A stretch of DNA of 64,000 nucleotides from Planctomycetota bacterium (GTDB lineage Bacteria > Planctomycetota > OFTM77). The notes below the pieces were generated by a model. The model was not told where the DNA came from, made no database searches, and saw only the letters and a program-made list of their open reading frames with translations. This document shows positions 53,586-62,659 of this stretch, in pieces; position 1 is the first letter of the stretch, and each line of letters starts with the position of its first letter. The DNA lies in contig JAJDCO010000149.1 in NCBI GenBank assembly GCA_029260795.1, positions 195,814 through 259,813 on the forward strand, read 5' to 3'. The position numbers were made by a program, and so were the translations under genes.

Positions 53586-55640
53586 TCACTTCGTTGCCGC
53601 TAGCTGGGGCCCGCGCATCAAGAGCTCTTGCGCCTTGCTCACCGAGCCCGTGGTCCCGGTGATCGCCAGCACATCGCCGGCTTGGAGCTTCTCGCGACCG
53701 GTGGGCAAGACCACTTGCTCACCCGTCCGCTGGATGGCGACGACGGTGGCACCCGTCAGCGCGCGCAGGTTGATCTCGGCGAGCGTCTTGCCGACCATCC
53801 AGCTTCCGGAGGGGAGTCCGACACCCACGATCTGGTCGAGACCCGGCATCAGCTCGGGCGTCATCTCCGGTCCGTCCTCGTTACCTGCGGCCTGGCGGGC
53901 CAGCAGGCCGGCGACCTCGGCAGCACCCGACCGAAACTCGTCCTCCAGGTTGCCGACGCGGTGCCAGAGCCTCATCACGAGGACGACGACGATTACGACC
54001 AGGAGCAACACGCCGTAGTAGCCACCGGTCACCGGCCTCAAGACGGCGATCATCGGAGCGCCGACACCGAGCACGACCGCGAGCACGATCATCGCTTGGA
54101 TGGTGGGAATGGCGACCGAGGCGCCTTTGGAGCTCTCGCCCTCGGCGGCCATCGCGCTCTGGCTCACCAAGCGCGACAGACGCATGGTGTTGCGGACCAG
54201 CGCAATCAGAAACGGTAAGCAGAGCAGCGTCAGGCCGGCGGTCACCAGCAAGCGAGCGATCGTCGGGGAGACTCCGAAGGACCCCCGAATCCAGTCGAGC
54301 TGCTCGGTCAGCCAGGTGCCTTCGATCGAGACCACCAAGATCAACACCAGGGCATCGAAGCAGATCGTGCGGACCGCCCTTCCAACCGGGCTGGCGGTCT
54401 GGGGCTCTTTCGGCCTTTTGCGAAAGTGCTGCAGCCACTCTTCGTAGAGCCCCAGCATGTGCTGAGTTCGGTGGGGGAGCTTGCGGTCGACGAAGCAGAT
54501 GATTCGATCCGAAGCGCGCAAGAAGAGAGGAGTGGTGAACGATGTCAGCACCGCCACCGTGACCACGATCGGCTGAAGATCGGATCGAACCGCTCCTGCC
54601 GCGACACCGATGCCCGCGATGATGAACGCGAACTCGCCGATCTGACCCAGCGAGAGTCCGGAGATGATCGACCGCCGAAGACCATGCCCCGAGAGGATGC
54701 CCACGATCGAGACGCTCGCGAGCTGAGCCGTCACGACGACCGTGAAGACGAGCAGCGACTGGGGAAGCACCGCGAACGCCTGCCGCGGATCGACGGTCAT
54801 GCCGACGGACACGAAGAAGACGGCCGCGAAGAGATCGCGCACCGGCTCGATGGTGTGCTCGATGCGGCTGCCGCGCCGCGACTCCGCGACCAGGATCCCG
54901 CCGATGAACGCCCCGAGAGCCAGGGAGTAGCCGAGCTCCTCGGCCAGAACGGCCAGGCCGAAGCAGAGGCCGACCGAGACGACCAGCAAGATCTCGGCGC
55001 TGTCGAAGGCAATCACGCGCCGGATGATCCGAGGGACGACCAACAGGCCGACCACCAGCATTCCGATCAGAACGCCCCCGAGGCGGCCCAGCTCTTCGGC
55101 CAGGGCTCCCGCCGACAAGCCTTGTCCGGCGGCGACCGCCGTCAACGCCGCGATGAGCACGATCGCGACCACGTCCTGAATGATCAGCACGCCGAACACG
55201 TGCTGGCGCACGGAGCGGTCGACCTCGCTCTCGGCAAAGACACGGCTGACGACCATCGTGCTCGAGATCGCGATGCAAGCGCCCAGAAAGAGGGATTCGA
55301 CACCGCTCCAGCCGAAGAGCTGCCCGATCGAGAAGCCACACCACATCAAGAAGCTCACCTGCACCAAGCCGGTGAGGCCCGAGCCCGGAATCACCTTGGC
55401 GAGGCGAGCGATGCGAAACTCCAGCCCGACCGAGAACATGACCAGCACGACCCCGAAGGCCGACAGCGATTCCATGCGGCTCGGGTCGGCGAAGATCGGG
55501 ATGGGGATGTACGGACCGACGATCAGTCCCGCGAACAGGTAGCCGAGAATCGTCGGCTGGCGAAGCCAGCGTGCCAGGACGCTGGTGACGGCGGCCACAC
55601 CGAGCACGATCGCCAAGTCGCCGACGAACTCTCCGTGCAC
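53586..55640 (-). CDS. CPA2-family cation:proton antiporter with TrkA-C domain
   Basis: 684 residues from a GTG at 55640, chosen because GGAGGT lies 9 bases upstream; a longer open frame has no site. Residues about 1-390 carry 12 membrane helices of the KefB/YbaL type, including RQPTILGYLFAGLIVGPYIP, SSTMVVSRVFAESEVD and LAVLAEELGYSLALGAFIGG. After a cytoplasmic stretch and further helices (residues about 450-585), the end is a TrkA-C regulatory domain (MVGKTLAEINLRALTGATVV, LQAGDVLAITGTTGSVSKAQ). It exchanges K+ or Na+ for protons under ligand control. Terminal membrane segments of this layout resemble RosB/YbaL proteins. Confidence 0.9.
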   Translation of the reverse strand: MHGEFVGDLAIVLGVAAVTSVLARWLRQPTILGYLFAGLIVGPYIPIPIFADPSRMESLSAFGVVLVMFSVGLEFRIARLAKVIPGSGLTGLVQVSFLMWCGFSIGQLFGWSGVESLFLGACIAISSTMVVSRVFAESEVDRSVRQHVFGVLIIQDVVAIVLIAALTAVAAGQGLSAGALAEELGRLGGVLIGMLVVGLLVVPRIIRRVIAFDSAEILLVVSVGLCFGLAVLAEELGYSLALGAFIGGILVAESRRGSRIEHTIEPVRDLFAAVFFVSVGMTVDPRQAFAVLPQSLLVFTVVVTAQLASVSIVGILSGHGLRRSIISGLSLGQIGEFAFIIAGIGVAAGAVRSDLQPIVVTVAVLTSFTTPLFLRASDRIICFVDRKLPHRTQHMLGLYEEWLQHFRKRPKEPQTASPVGRAVRTICFDALVLILVVSIEGTWLTEQLDWIRGSFGVSPTIARLLVTAGLTLLCLPFLIALVRNTMRLSRLVSQSAMAAEGESSKGASVAIPTIQAMIVLAVVLGVGAPMIAVLRPVTGGYYGVLLLVVIVVVLVMRLWHRVGNLEDEFRSGAAEVAGLLARQAAGNEDGPEMTPELMPGLDQIVGVGLPSGSWMVGKTLAEINLRALTGATVVAIQRTGEQVVLPTGREKLQAGDVLAITGTTGSVSKAQELLMRGPQLAATK

Positions 55641-55967
55641 GTTGAGGGGACCTCCGGTTTCGTGTCTCGATCGAGGCCGAGAGTCTCGTTCATCCGATCG
55701 AGGTGTGCAAGTCGAGAGGTCGGATCGTCGCCTTCGCTTCGATGGTCTCCACGAGCGCGTGCGTTCCACGCTCGGCTCGGTTGCGATGAAGGGAGCGCGG
55801 ATGCCGAAGGCGCCCCTTCACGGCGAGCGAGGCGAATCGGGGGCGTCGACAACCCCAGGTTGCGGCGTCGCGCTTCGCGCCGCCTCCACCTGGGGCTGGA
55901 TCATGGCCGGCCCTTCAGGCCTCGCAACCGTCGTCTCGTTACCGACGACGAATCCGCCGATCGCGCT
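55641..55967. repeat. Gap with structured repeat
   Basis: About 330 bases between two leftward genes. At 55853-55895 a hairpin pairs CCCCAGGT (55853-55860) with ACCTGGGG (55888-55895), with a nested stem around the TTC loop (55870-55880). Its right arm begins the element related to 53243-53284 (55888-55930). It may mark the end of the nuclease transcript. No coding sequence seen. Confidence 0.55.
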
Positions 55968-58508
55968 TCATTGCCCCGGCGTGACCGTGGCTCCTACGCC
56001 TTGTGCGCCGAGGGGCGTCTTCTGACCGCCCCCGCCTCCACAACCTTGGAACGTCTGACCGTTGTTCGCACTCCGTGCGGTGCCGGGCGCCGGCGCTTGC
56101 CAGGCGAAGTCGCTCGCCTGGCTGCCCGTTCCGCTCAGCTGCAGCGACCAGCCGACCGGGTTGCTCGCCGACTCGAAGAAGCCGATGTCGATCGAGCGAA
56201 TCCCTGCGGCCGGACCGTCACCCGCGACGAAGGAGCCGCCATAGCTCCAGAACTCGATCAGTCGACCGACGTGATCGACCAGCGCCAAGCCGTCGGGGTC
56301 ACCGTCCTGCATCCCGGAGAAGGCGAAGGTTCGCACGCCAGCGCAGCTCCCATCGGACGGGATCGTGCCATTCAATGCGATCGACTGATAGACGAGGCCA
56401 GTGAAGCCGTTGTAGGCGACCAGCGTCCATCCACTCAGGCTCTGGCCAGGCGTGCCGGCGACCTCGACGAGCTCACCGACGTCGGTGCCGACATTCTGGT
56501 AGTGGAGCTCGTTGATCCATACGTTGGCGATCGGCGGCGGTCCGGGCGTCGCCGAGACCTCTGCGCTGAGTGGCGATTCGTTGTCGGAGATGTCGACGGC
56601 CGAGACGACGTAGTAGTAGGTCGTTCCGTTGATGGCCGAGGTGTCGGTGAGGCTGCTCGGGAAGATCGGGCTGCCGGTGAGTGTGCCGTAGGGGCCGCCC
56701 ATCACCGTCGAGCGATACACGATGTAGCCGAGCAGATCGTTCTCGGCATTGTCGTCCCAATCGAGCGCGACTTGGTTGTCACTCGCCGTGGCGACCAGGC
56801 CCGTCGGCGTGGCGGGCGGCGTCGAGTCTCCGATGCAGCCGTCGAAGGTCTGACCGACGTTGACCGAGCCCGGAGTCTCGACGCTCGGAGAGAGCCACGT
56901 GAAGTCGGCGGCGCGATCCCCGACGCCGGTGCGTTGCAGCGAAAGGCCGACCGGGGTCGTCGGGGATTCACTCACTCCGATGTCGATCGAGATCTTGCCG
57001 GCCGCTGGGCCCGACAGGGCGAACAGGAATCCCTCGTAGCTGAGGAACTCGATCACCGTCCCTTGTGGATCGACGAGAGCGAGCCCGTCGGGCGATCCGT
57101 CCTCGAGACCCGAGAAGTCGAAGGACAGAACGCCGACGCAGCCGGCGCCGTTCGGGAGCGTGCCTCCGAGAGGCAGCGTTTGATAGGCCCCGCCACTGAC
57201 ACCGTCATAGGCCGCCAGAACCCAGCCCGTCAGGTCGAGACCGGACGGTCCACCGATCTCGACTCGCTCGCCGATGTCGGCACCGTCGTTGTCATAGTGG
57301 ATCTCGTTGATCCAGGGCTCGGTGTTCGCGCTCTCGGCGGCCGGCGTCGCGCTCGCCTCGTCGCTGAAGCCGGACTCCTCGACGCTGGTGTTCTCGGCCG
57401 TGACGACATAGTAGTAGGTCGTCCCGTTGTTGACGGTCGGGTCGAGGAAGCCGCTGGTCAGAAGCAGCGCGCCGTTCAGCTGGGTGTAGCTGCCACCCGA
57501 GACCGTCGATCGGTAGACGTTGTAGCCGGCCAGGTCCCCCTCGAAGTTGTCGTTCCAGTCGAGGTCGACGAAGCCATCCCCACCGGTCGCCGTGAGACCG
57601 CTGGGCGCCGCGGGTGCTCCGCCACAAGTGTTCGAGAACAGGCACTCCGCCCACTCAGGATGATCGACGAAGGGGTTCCGATTGCCTTGAAAGCCGTAGA
57701 CGATGTCGTTGCGCGCTCGCTCGTCGTCGTCGACGGGATCTTCGAGATGCCACTGGAGGAGCACCGACAGGATCCCCATGTAGGCGACCGACTGATTGCT
57801 CGAGCTCGAAGTGATGAGCGAGCCGTTGTTGGTCACGATCAGGTTCGGCTCGGGCGCTCCCGTTCCGCCGTGGTTGCCGCCTTCGTATCGGATGTCCATG
57901 TAGAAGATCGATCGCGCCACGTCGCCGCGGCGTCCGCCCCAGACTTCCCAGGTGCCGTTCTCGAACGAGCCGCGGGACCAGTTCGAGTTGCCGGGATAGG
58001 TTCCACTTCCGCCACCTCGTCCGTCATTGAAGAAGGTGGGAGACTCGGAGCAGACGGCGTCACAGATCCGATTGGGTCGATTGCTGCGGGCCGTGTTGTA
58101 GCCGTCATCACAGAGGCGCAGCGAGTGGCAGTCGGTGAAGGGGTAGTTGGAGCCGTCGTCGTCCGGGAATCCGTACGAAGAGGGCCAAGTGTGCTCTCGG
58201 TTGTAGTTCGAGTTGCCGCCACCGGCCTTGGGGTAGGAGGCGTTGCGGTAGATGTCGAGGATGCGACTCGCGTTGTTGGGATCCTCGTCGGCCAGCTCGA
58301 GGATGTTCCAAGTGTCGGTGCTGCCCGAGGTGTAGGGGAACCGAGTGTGATCGTCGATCACCTCATGCAAGGTGCTGCGCAGCGTCGTCGAGTTGCTCGA
58401 GTCGACCGTGTCGTAATAGCCGGGCGGAATCTGAGCCAGGAGGCTCGGCGCCAGAACGAAACAGAGCACGGCGAAGGGCAGGAGACGACGGACCGGTCGA
58501 GTCGACAT
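55968..58508 (-). CDS. Secreted EndA/EndoI-type nuclease with duplicated FN3 and lamin-tail-like domains
   Basis: 846 residues, GGAGGA 9 bases upstream of the ATG, signal peptide to residue 25. Residues about 27-310 are an endonuclease-I domain: NREHTWPSSYG (His106), DCHSLRL (126-132), GDVARSIFYMDIRY and HLEDPVDDDERARNDIVYGF. Two copies of an FN3 plus lamin-tail-like unit follow: FN3 strands at DGFVDLDWNDNFEGDLAGYN and NQVALDWDDNAENDLLGYIV, then EPWINEIHYDNDGADIGERV and VWINELHYQNVGTDVGELVE. The end is a Gly-rich tail (CGGGGGQKTP). It degrades extracellular DNA or RNA; the repeats likely anchor it at the surface. Confidence 0.95.
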   Translation of the reverse strand: MSTRPVRRLLPFAVLCFVLAPSLLAQIPPGYYDTVDSSNSTTLRSTLHEVIDDHTRFPYTSGSTDTWNILELADEDPNNASRILDIYRNASYPKAGGGNSNYNREHTWPSSYGFPDDDGSNYPFTDCHSLRLCDDGYNTARSNRPNRICDAVCSESPTFFNDGRGGGSGTYPGNSNWSRGSFENGTWEVWGGRRGDVARSIFYMDIRYEGGNHGGTGAPEPNLIVTNNGSLITSSSSNQSVAYMGILSVLLQWHLEDPVDDDERARNDIVYGFQGNRNPFVDHPEWAECLFSNTCGGAPAAPSGLTATGGDGFVDLDWNDNFEGDLAGYNVYRSTVSGGSYTQLNGALLLTSGFLDPTVNNGTTYYYVVTAENTSVEESGFSDEASATPAAESANTEPWINEIHYDNDGADIGERVEIGGPSGLDLTGWVLAAYDGVSGGAYQTLPLGGTLPNGAGCVGVLSFDFSGLEDGSPDGLALVDPQGTVIEFLSYEGFLFALSGPAAGKISIDIGVSESPTTPVGLSLQRTGVGDRAADFTWLSPSVETPGSVNVGQTFDGCIGDSTPPATPTGLVATASDNQVALDWDDNAENDLLGYIVYRSTVMGGPYGTLTGSPIFPSSLTDTSAINGTTYYYVVSAVDISDNESPLSAEVSATPGPPPIANVWINELHYQNVGTDVGELVEVAGTPGQSLSGWTLVAYNGFTGLVYQSIALNGTIPSDGSCAGVRTFAFSGMQDGDPDGLALVDHVGRLIEFWSYGGSFVAGDGPAAGIRSIDIGFFESASNPVGWSLQLSGTGSQASDFAWQAPAPGTARSANNGQTFQGCGGGGGQKTPLGAQGVGATVTPGQ

Positions 58509-58986
58509 GCTGGGCAGTCCTCCGTGGGTGGGTGCAGGGAAGCACGGGAACGGGCCCCGAGAGTCGGGGAGTCGAGTACGGGTTGTCGGCGAGTCGGCCC
58601 GGCTCGAACCCCAATGGGGGACCAGACCAGGACCACCTCGAGCGGCCCCCGACGCAAGTGCTGACGGCGTCGTTTCTCGGGCTGCCGATCCCCGGGCGGC
58701 TCATCGATCGGCCGCGGGGAGCGGGAGACCTGAGTCGGGGCCAGGGCGGGAGGGGTGACTCAGGAATGATGCGAGAATCGCACGATCGGACCGGAAACGA
58801 AAGCCTCAATCCAGCTGCAAATCCTCGCGGGACGAGGGCGTAGAGGCCTCTCGAGCCAGGCGTTGACGCTCGGCGAAACTTCGCACGCTCCCTTCATCGA
58901 GCCGTCCCAAGAGCCTACGATGCGCGAACCGAAGGAAGCTCGCTCGGTCGATGGCGAGCCGTAGCCTCGAACATCGGAGGAGCGAT
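58509..58986. other. Divergent gap, promoters presumed
   Basis: About 480 bases between the leftward nuclease gene and the rightward PHP-hydrolase gene. No gene is supported. TTCATC (58893-58898) and TACGAT (58916-58921), 17 bases apart, could be a weak promoter for the PHP gene. Several open frames cross the region without ribosome sites. Confidence 0.35.
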
Positions 58987-61419
58987 ATGCGCCGCGCACA
59001 CCTGGCCTGGGGATCGATCGCGATCGTGCTGCTGCTGGGAGTCGCGACGCCGCGCACGCTCCAGGACCTGCCACTCTGGAGCACGGGCGACAGTGCGGCA
59101 CCGACCGGCGTGCTGCACTTCACCATTACCGACTCCGACGGCGCGGCACGTCCGGCTCGACTGACCTTCGTGCGTGACGACGATCCGGTGCCGAGCCTGT
59201 TTCCGAACACGGCGGCCGCACCCGAGCAGCTCGCCGTGCGGAAGAACGTCGTGTATGCACTCGAAGGACGCGGTCGCATCACCGTGCCAGTCGGGCGCTA
59301 TCGCGTGTTCGCGACCGCCGGGATCGAGTGGTCTCGGGTCGAGAAGGCCATCGATATTCGAGCGGAGGCCGAGGTGCGCTTCGTCGCTCGATTGCGTCGC
59401 GAGATCGACACGAGCGGCTGGATCAACGGCGACTTCCATCTGCACACGCTGACCTACTCGGGCCATGGTGACTCGAACATGGACGAGCGGATCATCTCGC
59501 TCTTGGGGGAAGGCGTCGAGCTCGCCGTCGCCACCGACCATGACCACAACACCGACTACGGACCGACGCTCACGGCACGCGGCGGAACGAAGCGCATGAC
59601 GGCCATCGTGGGCAACGAGGTGTCGACGAGCATCGGCCACTTCAATGCGTTTCCGCTCGATCCACAGCGCCCGGTGATCGATTCGAGCGAACGGGATGCG
59701 CGCGAGCTGTTTCGCATCATCCGGGCCGAGCCGAACGCCCACGGTGTCATTCCGATCGTGCAGGTCAATCATCCTCGCTGGGAGGGGATCGACTACTTCG
59801 GCAAGTTCGCACTCGATCCGGTCACCGGAGAGACGGACGCGGAAGCGTTCGACTGGAGCTTCGACACGATCGAGATCTTCAACTCGAACGAAGGCTACGG
59901 ATACGACGACGAGGAGACACGACGGGACTCGGGGAACCGCTACTGGGTGCTCGGCGAGTGGTTTCGCATGCTCAACACGGGCCGCCGTGCCTTCGCCGTC
60001 GGCAACTCCGACAGTCACACCGTGCACGCGACGTTCGCCGGCTATCCACGCAACTATGTGCGCTACGAAGGCCCTGCCTCGCCCGACGTCGACGTGCCGG
60101 CCGTGTTGCGGGGGATCCGCGCCGGGCAGATGAGTACGACCACGGGTCCCTTCGTCGAGCTGAGCGTCGGCGGTCAGCTGTCGGGTGGCCGTGCGGTGGC
60201 CGAGGAAGGCCGAGTCGTGGTGGGCGTGCGCGTGCAGGCGGCGTCTTGGATCGATTGCGATCGCGTGCGGCTGGTCGTCAACGGCGATGTCGTCGAGACC
60301 TGGCCGGTGGCGCCCGGTCGATCCGCGCTTCGCTTCGAGAAATCTCATTCGCTGATGCTCGCTGCCGATGCCTGGGTGACGGTGCTCGTCGAGGGCGACG
60401 ACTCCCTGCATCCGATCGTGGCCGACCGCGGACGACCGACCCTCCCCCGGGCGGTCGCGAATCCGATCTGGGTCGATGCCGACGGCGATGGTGAGTGGAC
60501 GGCACCGAGTGTCCAGGCCGAGACCCGGCTGTCGTCCGTCAAGTCGCCGGCCGAGCTCGAGGCGATCTTGGCGGCGGCTCCCGGACCGGAGCAGCGCTCC
60601 TTGCTGCTCTGGGTGGCGTCTCGAGCTCATCCGGCGATTGCCGGACGCGTTGCGGCTCGCTCGCTGGTCAGCCCCGAGGGGCGCCTGGCGCTCACCGCCG
60701 CGCGGGTCGTCGAGCGCGTGCCGGTCGAAGGCGCCGTGGAGCTGTTGGACAAAGCGCTCGGCAACTGCCAGGGCGATCCCGAGCTCCGTACCGCCTTGAT
60801 CCGAGCTCTCGCCGCCTATCAGCCGGAGCGCTTGACCCCTGCGGTCCAACGCTTCCTCGCCGACGAGGGAGTCGCGACGCTGCAGCGCTACATCGCCGAT
60901 CTGCAACACGGCTTGTCCGGCCGCACGATCGGTGACTGGATGGCGCTGGGTCCCTTCCCGAACGAGCAGCGCTCGACGCTCTACTCAATCGACTACGGCC
61001 CGGAGAGCGATGCCAGCCTCGAGCGAGAGTACCCTCGCCCGGCGGGTCCGACCGTGCAGTGGAAGCCACTGAAGCCGAGCTCGAACGGGTTCGCGGACCT
61101 GATCTCCGCGACGGGCGGTGGACGAGGGTTGGCGTTGCTCTACGCGCAGACGCATTTGCATGTCGACTCGACCCGCGAAGTGATGTTCGCACTGGGAACG
61201 GACGATGGTTGCCGGCTGTATGTCGGCGATCGAATGGTTTACGAGGACCGGAGCCGACACGCCGCATCGCCGTGGCGACACATGGGGCTGCTCCGTCTCG
61301 AGGCCGGTTGGAACCGCATCCTGCTCAAGGTCGAGAACGGTGGCGGCGACAGCGGCTTCTACTTCAAGATCTTCGATGACGAGGTGCGCTGGCAGGCGAG
61401 GATCGACGAGCGCGACTGA
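58987..61419 (+). CDS. CehA/McbA-type PHP-domain metallohydrolase
   Basis: 810 residues from the ATG at 58987, GGAGGAG 5 bases upstream, with a signal peptide. After a beta domain (residues about 35-135), the PHP catalytic core binds metals through GDFHLHTLTYSGHGD (His151, His153), ATDHDHNTDY (Asp184, His185), NEVSTSIGHFNAF, QVNHPRW and GNSDSHTVHA. CehA/McbA family enzymes hydrolyse carbamate or phosphoester-type substrates. A beta region and a helical stretch follow, and the last 180 residues contain LGPFPNEQ and ALGTDDGCRLYVGDRMVYED, a PA14-like binding module. The long multi-domain form is common in planctomycetes. Confidence 0.9.
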   Translation: MRRAHLAWGSIAIVLLLGVATPRTLQDLPLWSTGDSAAPTGVLHFTITDSDGAARPARLTFVRDDDPVPSLFPNTAAAPEQLAVRKNVVYALEGRGRITVPVGRYRVFATAGIEWSRVEKAIDIRAEAEVRFVARLRREIDTSGWINGDFHLHTLTYSGHGDSNMDERIISLLGEGVELAVATDHDHNTDYGPTLTARGGTKRMTAIVGNEVSTSIGHFNAFPLDPQRPVIDSSERDARELFRIIRAEPNAHGVIPIVQVNHPRWEGIDYFGKFALDPVTGETDAEAFDWSFDTIEIFNSNEGYGYDDEETRRDSGNRYWVLGEWFRMLNTGRRAFAVGNSDSHTVHATFAGYPRNYVRYEGPASPDVDVPAVLRGIRAGQMSTTTGPFVELSVGGQLSGGRAVAEEGRVVVGVRVQAASWIDCDRVRLVVNGDVVETWPVAPGRSALRFEKSHSLMLAADAWVTVLVEGDDSLHPIVADRGRPTLPRAVANPIWVDADGDGEWTAPSVQAETRLSSVKSPAELEAILAAAPGPEQRSLLLWVASRAHPAIAGRVAARSLVSPEGRLALTAARVVERVPVEGAVELLDKALGNCQGDPELRTALIRALAAYQPERLTPAVQRFLADEGVATLQRYIADLQHGLSGRTIGDWMALGPFPNEQRSTLYSIDYGPESDASLEREYPRPAGPTVQWKPLKPSSNGFADLISATGGGRGLALLYAQTHLHVDSTREVMFALGTDDGCRLYVGDRMVYEDRSRHAASPWRHMGLLRLEAGWNRILLKVENGGGDSGFYFKIFDDEVRWQARIDERD

Positions 61420-61498
61420 TCGTTCCCCTGGGAATCGCCCGCGCGTTCCCGGCGGGTTCACTCCGGCGTTGCAACACCAAGTGCTCCAGCCCGTCCCC

Positions 61499-61521
61499 TC
61501 GGAGGCCCGAATTCATTCGGG
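61499..61521. repeat. REP-like palindromic repeat, copy 2
   Basis: The 23 bases here are the exact reverse complement of 9841-9863. The hairpin CCCGAATTCATTCGGG sits at 61506-61521. It lies in the gap between the PHP hydrolase gene and the kinase relic. Confidence 0.7.
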
Positions 61522-61633
61522 TGGGATGTCGTTCGCCCTTCCGAGACCGTCGTGATCGCCGAGGCCGACCGATCTTCTCGTTTCACTGCGCGCTCTGGGC
61601 GCTCGCCCGCACTCCGAGCGAAGCCCTCTCGAG

Positions 61634-61984
61634 GGCACTCGTCTCGCCGGTCAGTTCGAGATTCTCGAAGAGCTGGGCGCTGACTCGCTTGGGCGAGTTT
61701 ATCGAGCACGGGATCTGGAGCTCGAGCGTGTTGTCGCGATCAAGGTTCTGCGGGCGGGTCGATTCGCGGGTCCGGGCGAGGTGGAGCGATTCCTGCACGA
61801 AGCTCGAAGCGCGGCCCGGCTCAAGCATCCGGGGATCGTGCTGCTCTACGGCACGGGCCAAACCGAGGAGGGCACCTGCTTCTTGGTCGAGGAGTTCATT
61901 GCAGGCTCGACGCTGCTTCGAGGCGCCGGGGCTCGCCGAGGCTCGCCGACTTCTGAGCTGAGGCGAGCGCCGGGGTGGCGGTGA
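61634..61984 (+). pseudogene. Ser/Thr protein kinase N-lobe relic
   Basis: One frame reads GTRLAGQFEILEELGADSLG, then RVYRARDLELERVVAIKVLR and VERFLHEARSAARLKHPGIV, LLYGTGQTEEGTCFLVEEFI: beta1 to the hinge of a bacterial kinase, with the VAIK lysine and helix-C Glu intact. The Gly-rich loop is degenerate (G-A-D-S-L-G). No start codon or ribosome site precedes it, and homology stops after about 95 residues, before the catalytic loop; the frame ends at a TGA (61982-61984). This is a truncated remnant. Confidence 0.75.
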
Positions 61985-62022
61985 TCCGAGCAGGTCCGCG
62001 GGTCACCGCCGACCGACACGCC

Positions 62023-62301
62023 TCAGCTCTTCTGCTCGACCCAGGAGCCCTCGACGTTCTTCTTGAAGTTCTCGAGGTCGAAGAACACCAGCTTCACGCC
62101 TTCGATTCGGCGCACCTCATGCTCGATCAGCGGGATCGGCATCGGGAGAACATCGGTCGGGATCCCGTTGATGCGCTTCATGTAGCCAGAGAGTCGAACC
62201 GTGCCCTTGTAGGCCCGGTAGTGGAGGTCGCGCAGGTCGATCCAGTGGCTGGCGAGGATCTTCCGGATCCGAACGTTGATCTGGAGGTCGCTGTTGGACA
62301 T
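62023..62301 (-). CDS. Small BON-like domain protein
   Basis: 92 residues from the ATG at 62301. The centre (LHYRAYKGTVRLSGYMKRIN) fits a BON domain's G-x-V-x-L-S-G strand, with HEVRRIEGVKLVFFDLENFK continuing the helix and last strand. It has no signal peptide and no membrane segment, unlike the outer-membrane BON proteins, so it is probably cytoplasmic; BON domains bind phospholipids or polymers. The ribosome site is weak. It faces the kinase relic on one side and the PQQ propeller on the other. Confidence 0.65.
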   Translation of the reverse strand: MSNSDLQINVRIRKILASHWIDLRDLHYRAYKGTVRLSGYMKRINGIPTDVLPMPIPLIEHEVRRIEGVKLVFFDLENFKKNVEGSWVEQKS

Positions 62302-62659
62302 GGAGTTTCCAGGAGCGAACCGCGGCGGCCCTCTCCGTGTGCGGGTCTCGGCAATTGTGCAGGTCCTGGAGAAGGATCGGGATTCGGTGCCGCCGGGCTG
62401 AAGCGAATCTGGGATGAGGGCGTCGTCTGGGGGGCGATTCGATCGGTTGAGCGTGGGCGGGCTCATGCGGCGCCGCTGCGAGCTAAATGCGCAAGTGCTT
62501 ACATAGGTGAGCCTTGGTCAGGGTTCTCGGGCGGGGAGTCGGCGAGGAGGTCATTCAGAGCTCTCCCTCCAGGCGGAGCTGCCGTATCATGGCGCATTGC
62601 TTCCCCGGCCGGCACTTCGACCGGGGCTCTTGCCGCCACGCTGCGAGGAGTGACCGTCG
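62302..62659. other. Divergent gap with a TATCAT element
   Basis: About 360 bases between the BON-like gene and the PQQ-propeller gene. No gene. TATCAT at 62585-62590 is a good -10 for the propeller gene, but no -35 was found at a normal distance. AGGAG at 62646-62650 precedes the ATG at 62660. Confidence 0.4.

Noticed and set aside
54426-58664. A 1412-codon open frame on the plus strand
   Set aside because: It is antisense to the antiporter and nuclease genes, both of which have clear domains and start signals. Long antisense frames are expected in GC-rich genes.
54426-58664. A large Asp/Arg-rich protein that might be a new surface protein
   Set aside because: Composition follows the third-codon bias of the opposite strand; no signal peptide or ribosome site.
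58915-60909. A 664-codon open frame on the minus strand
   Set aside because: Antisense to the PHP hydrolase gene, whose metal motifs are intact.
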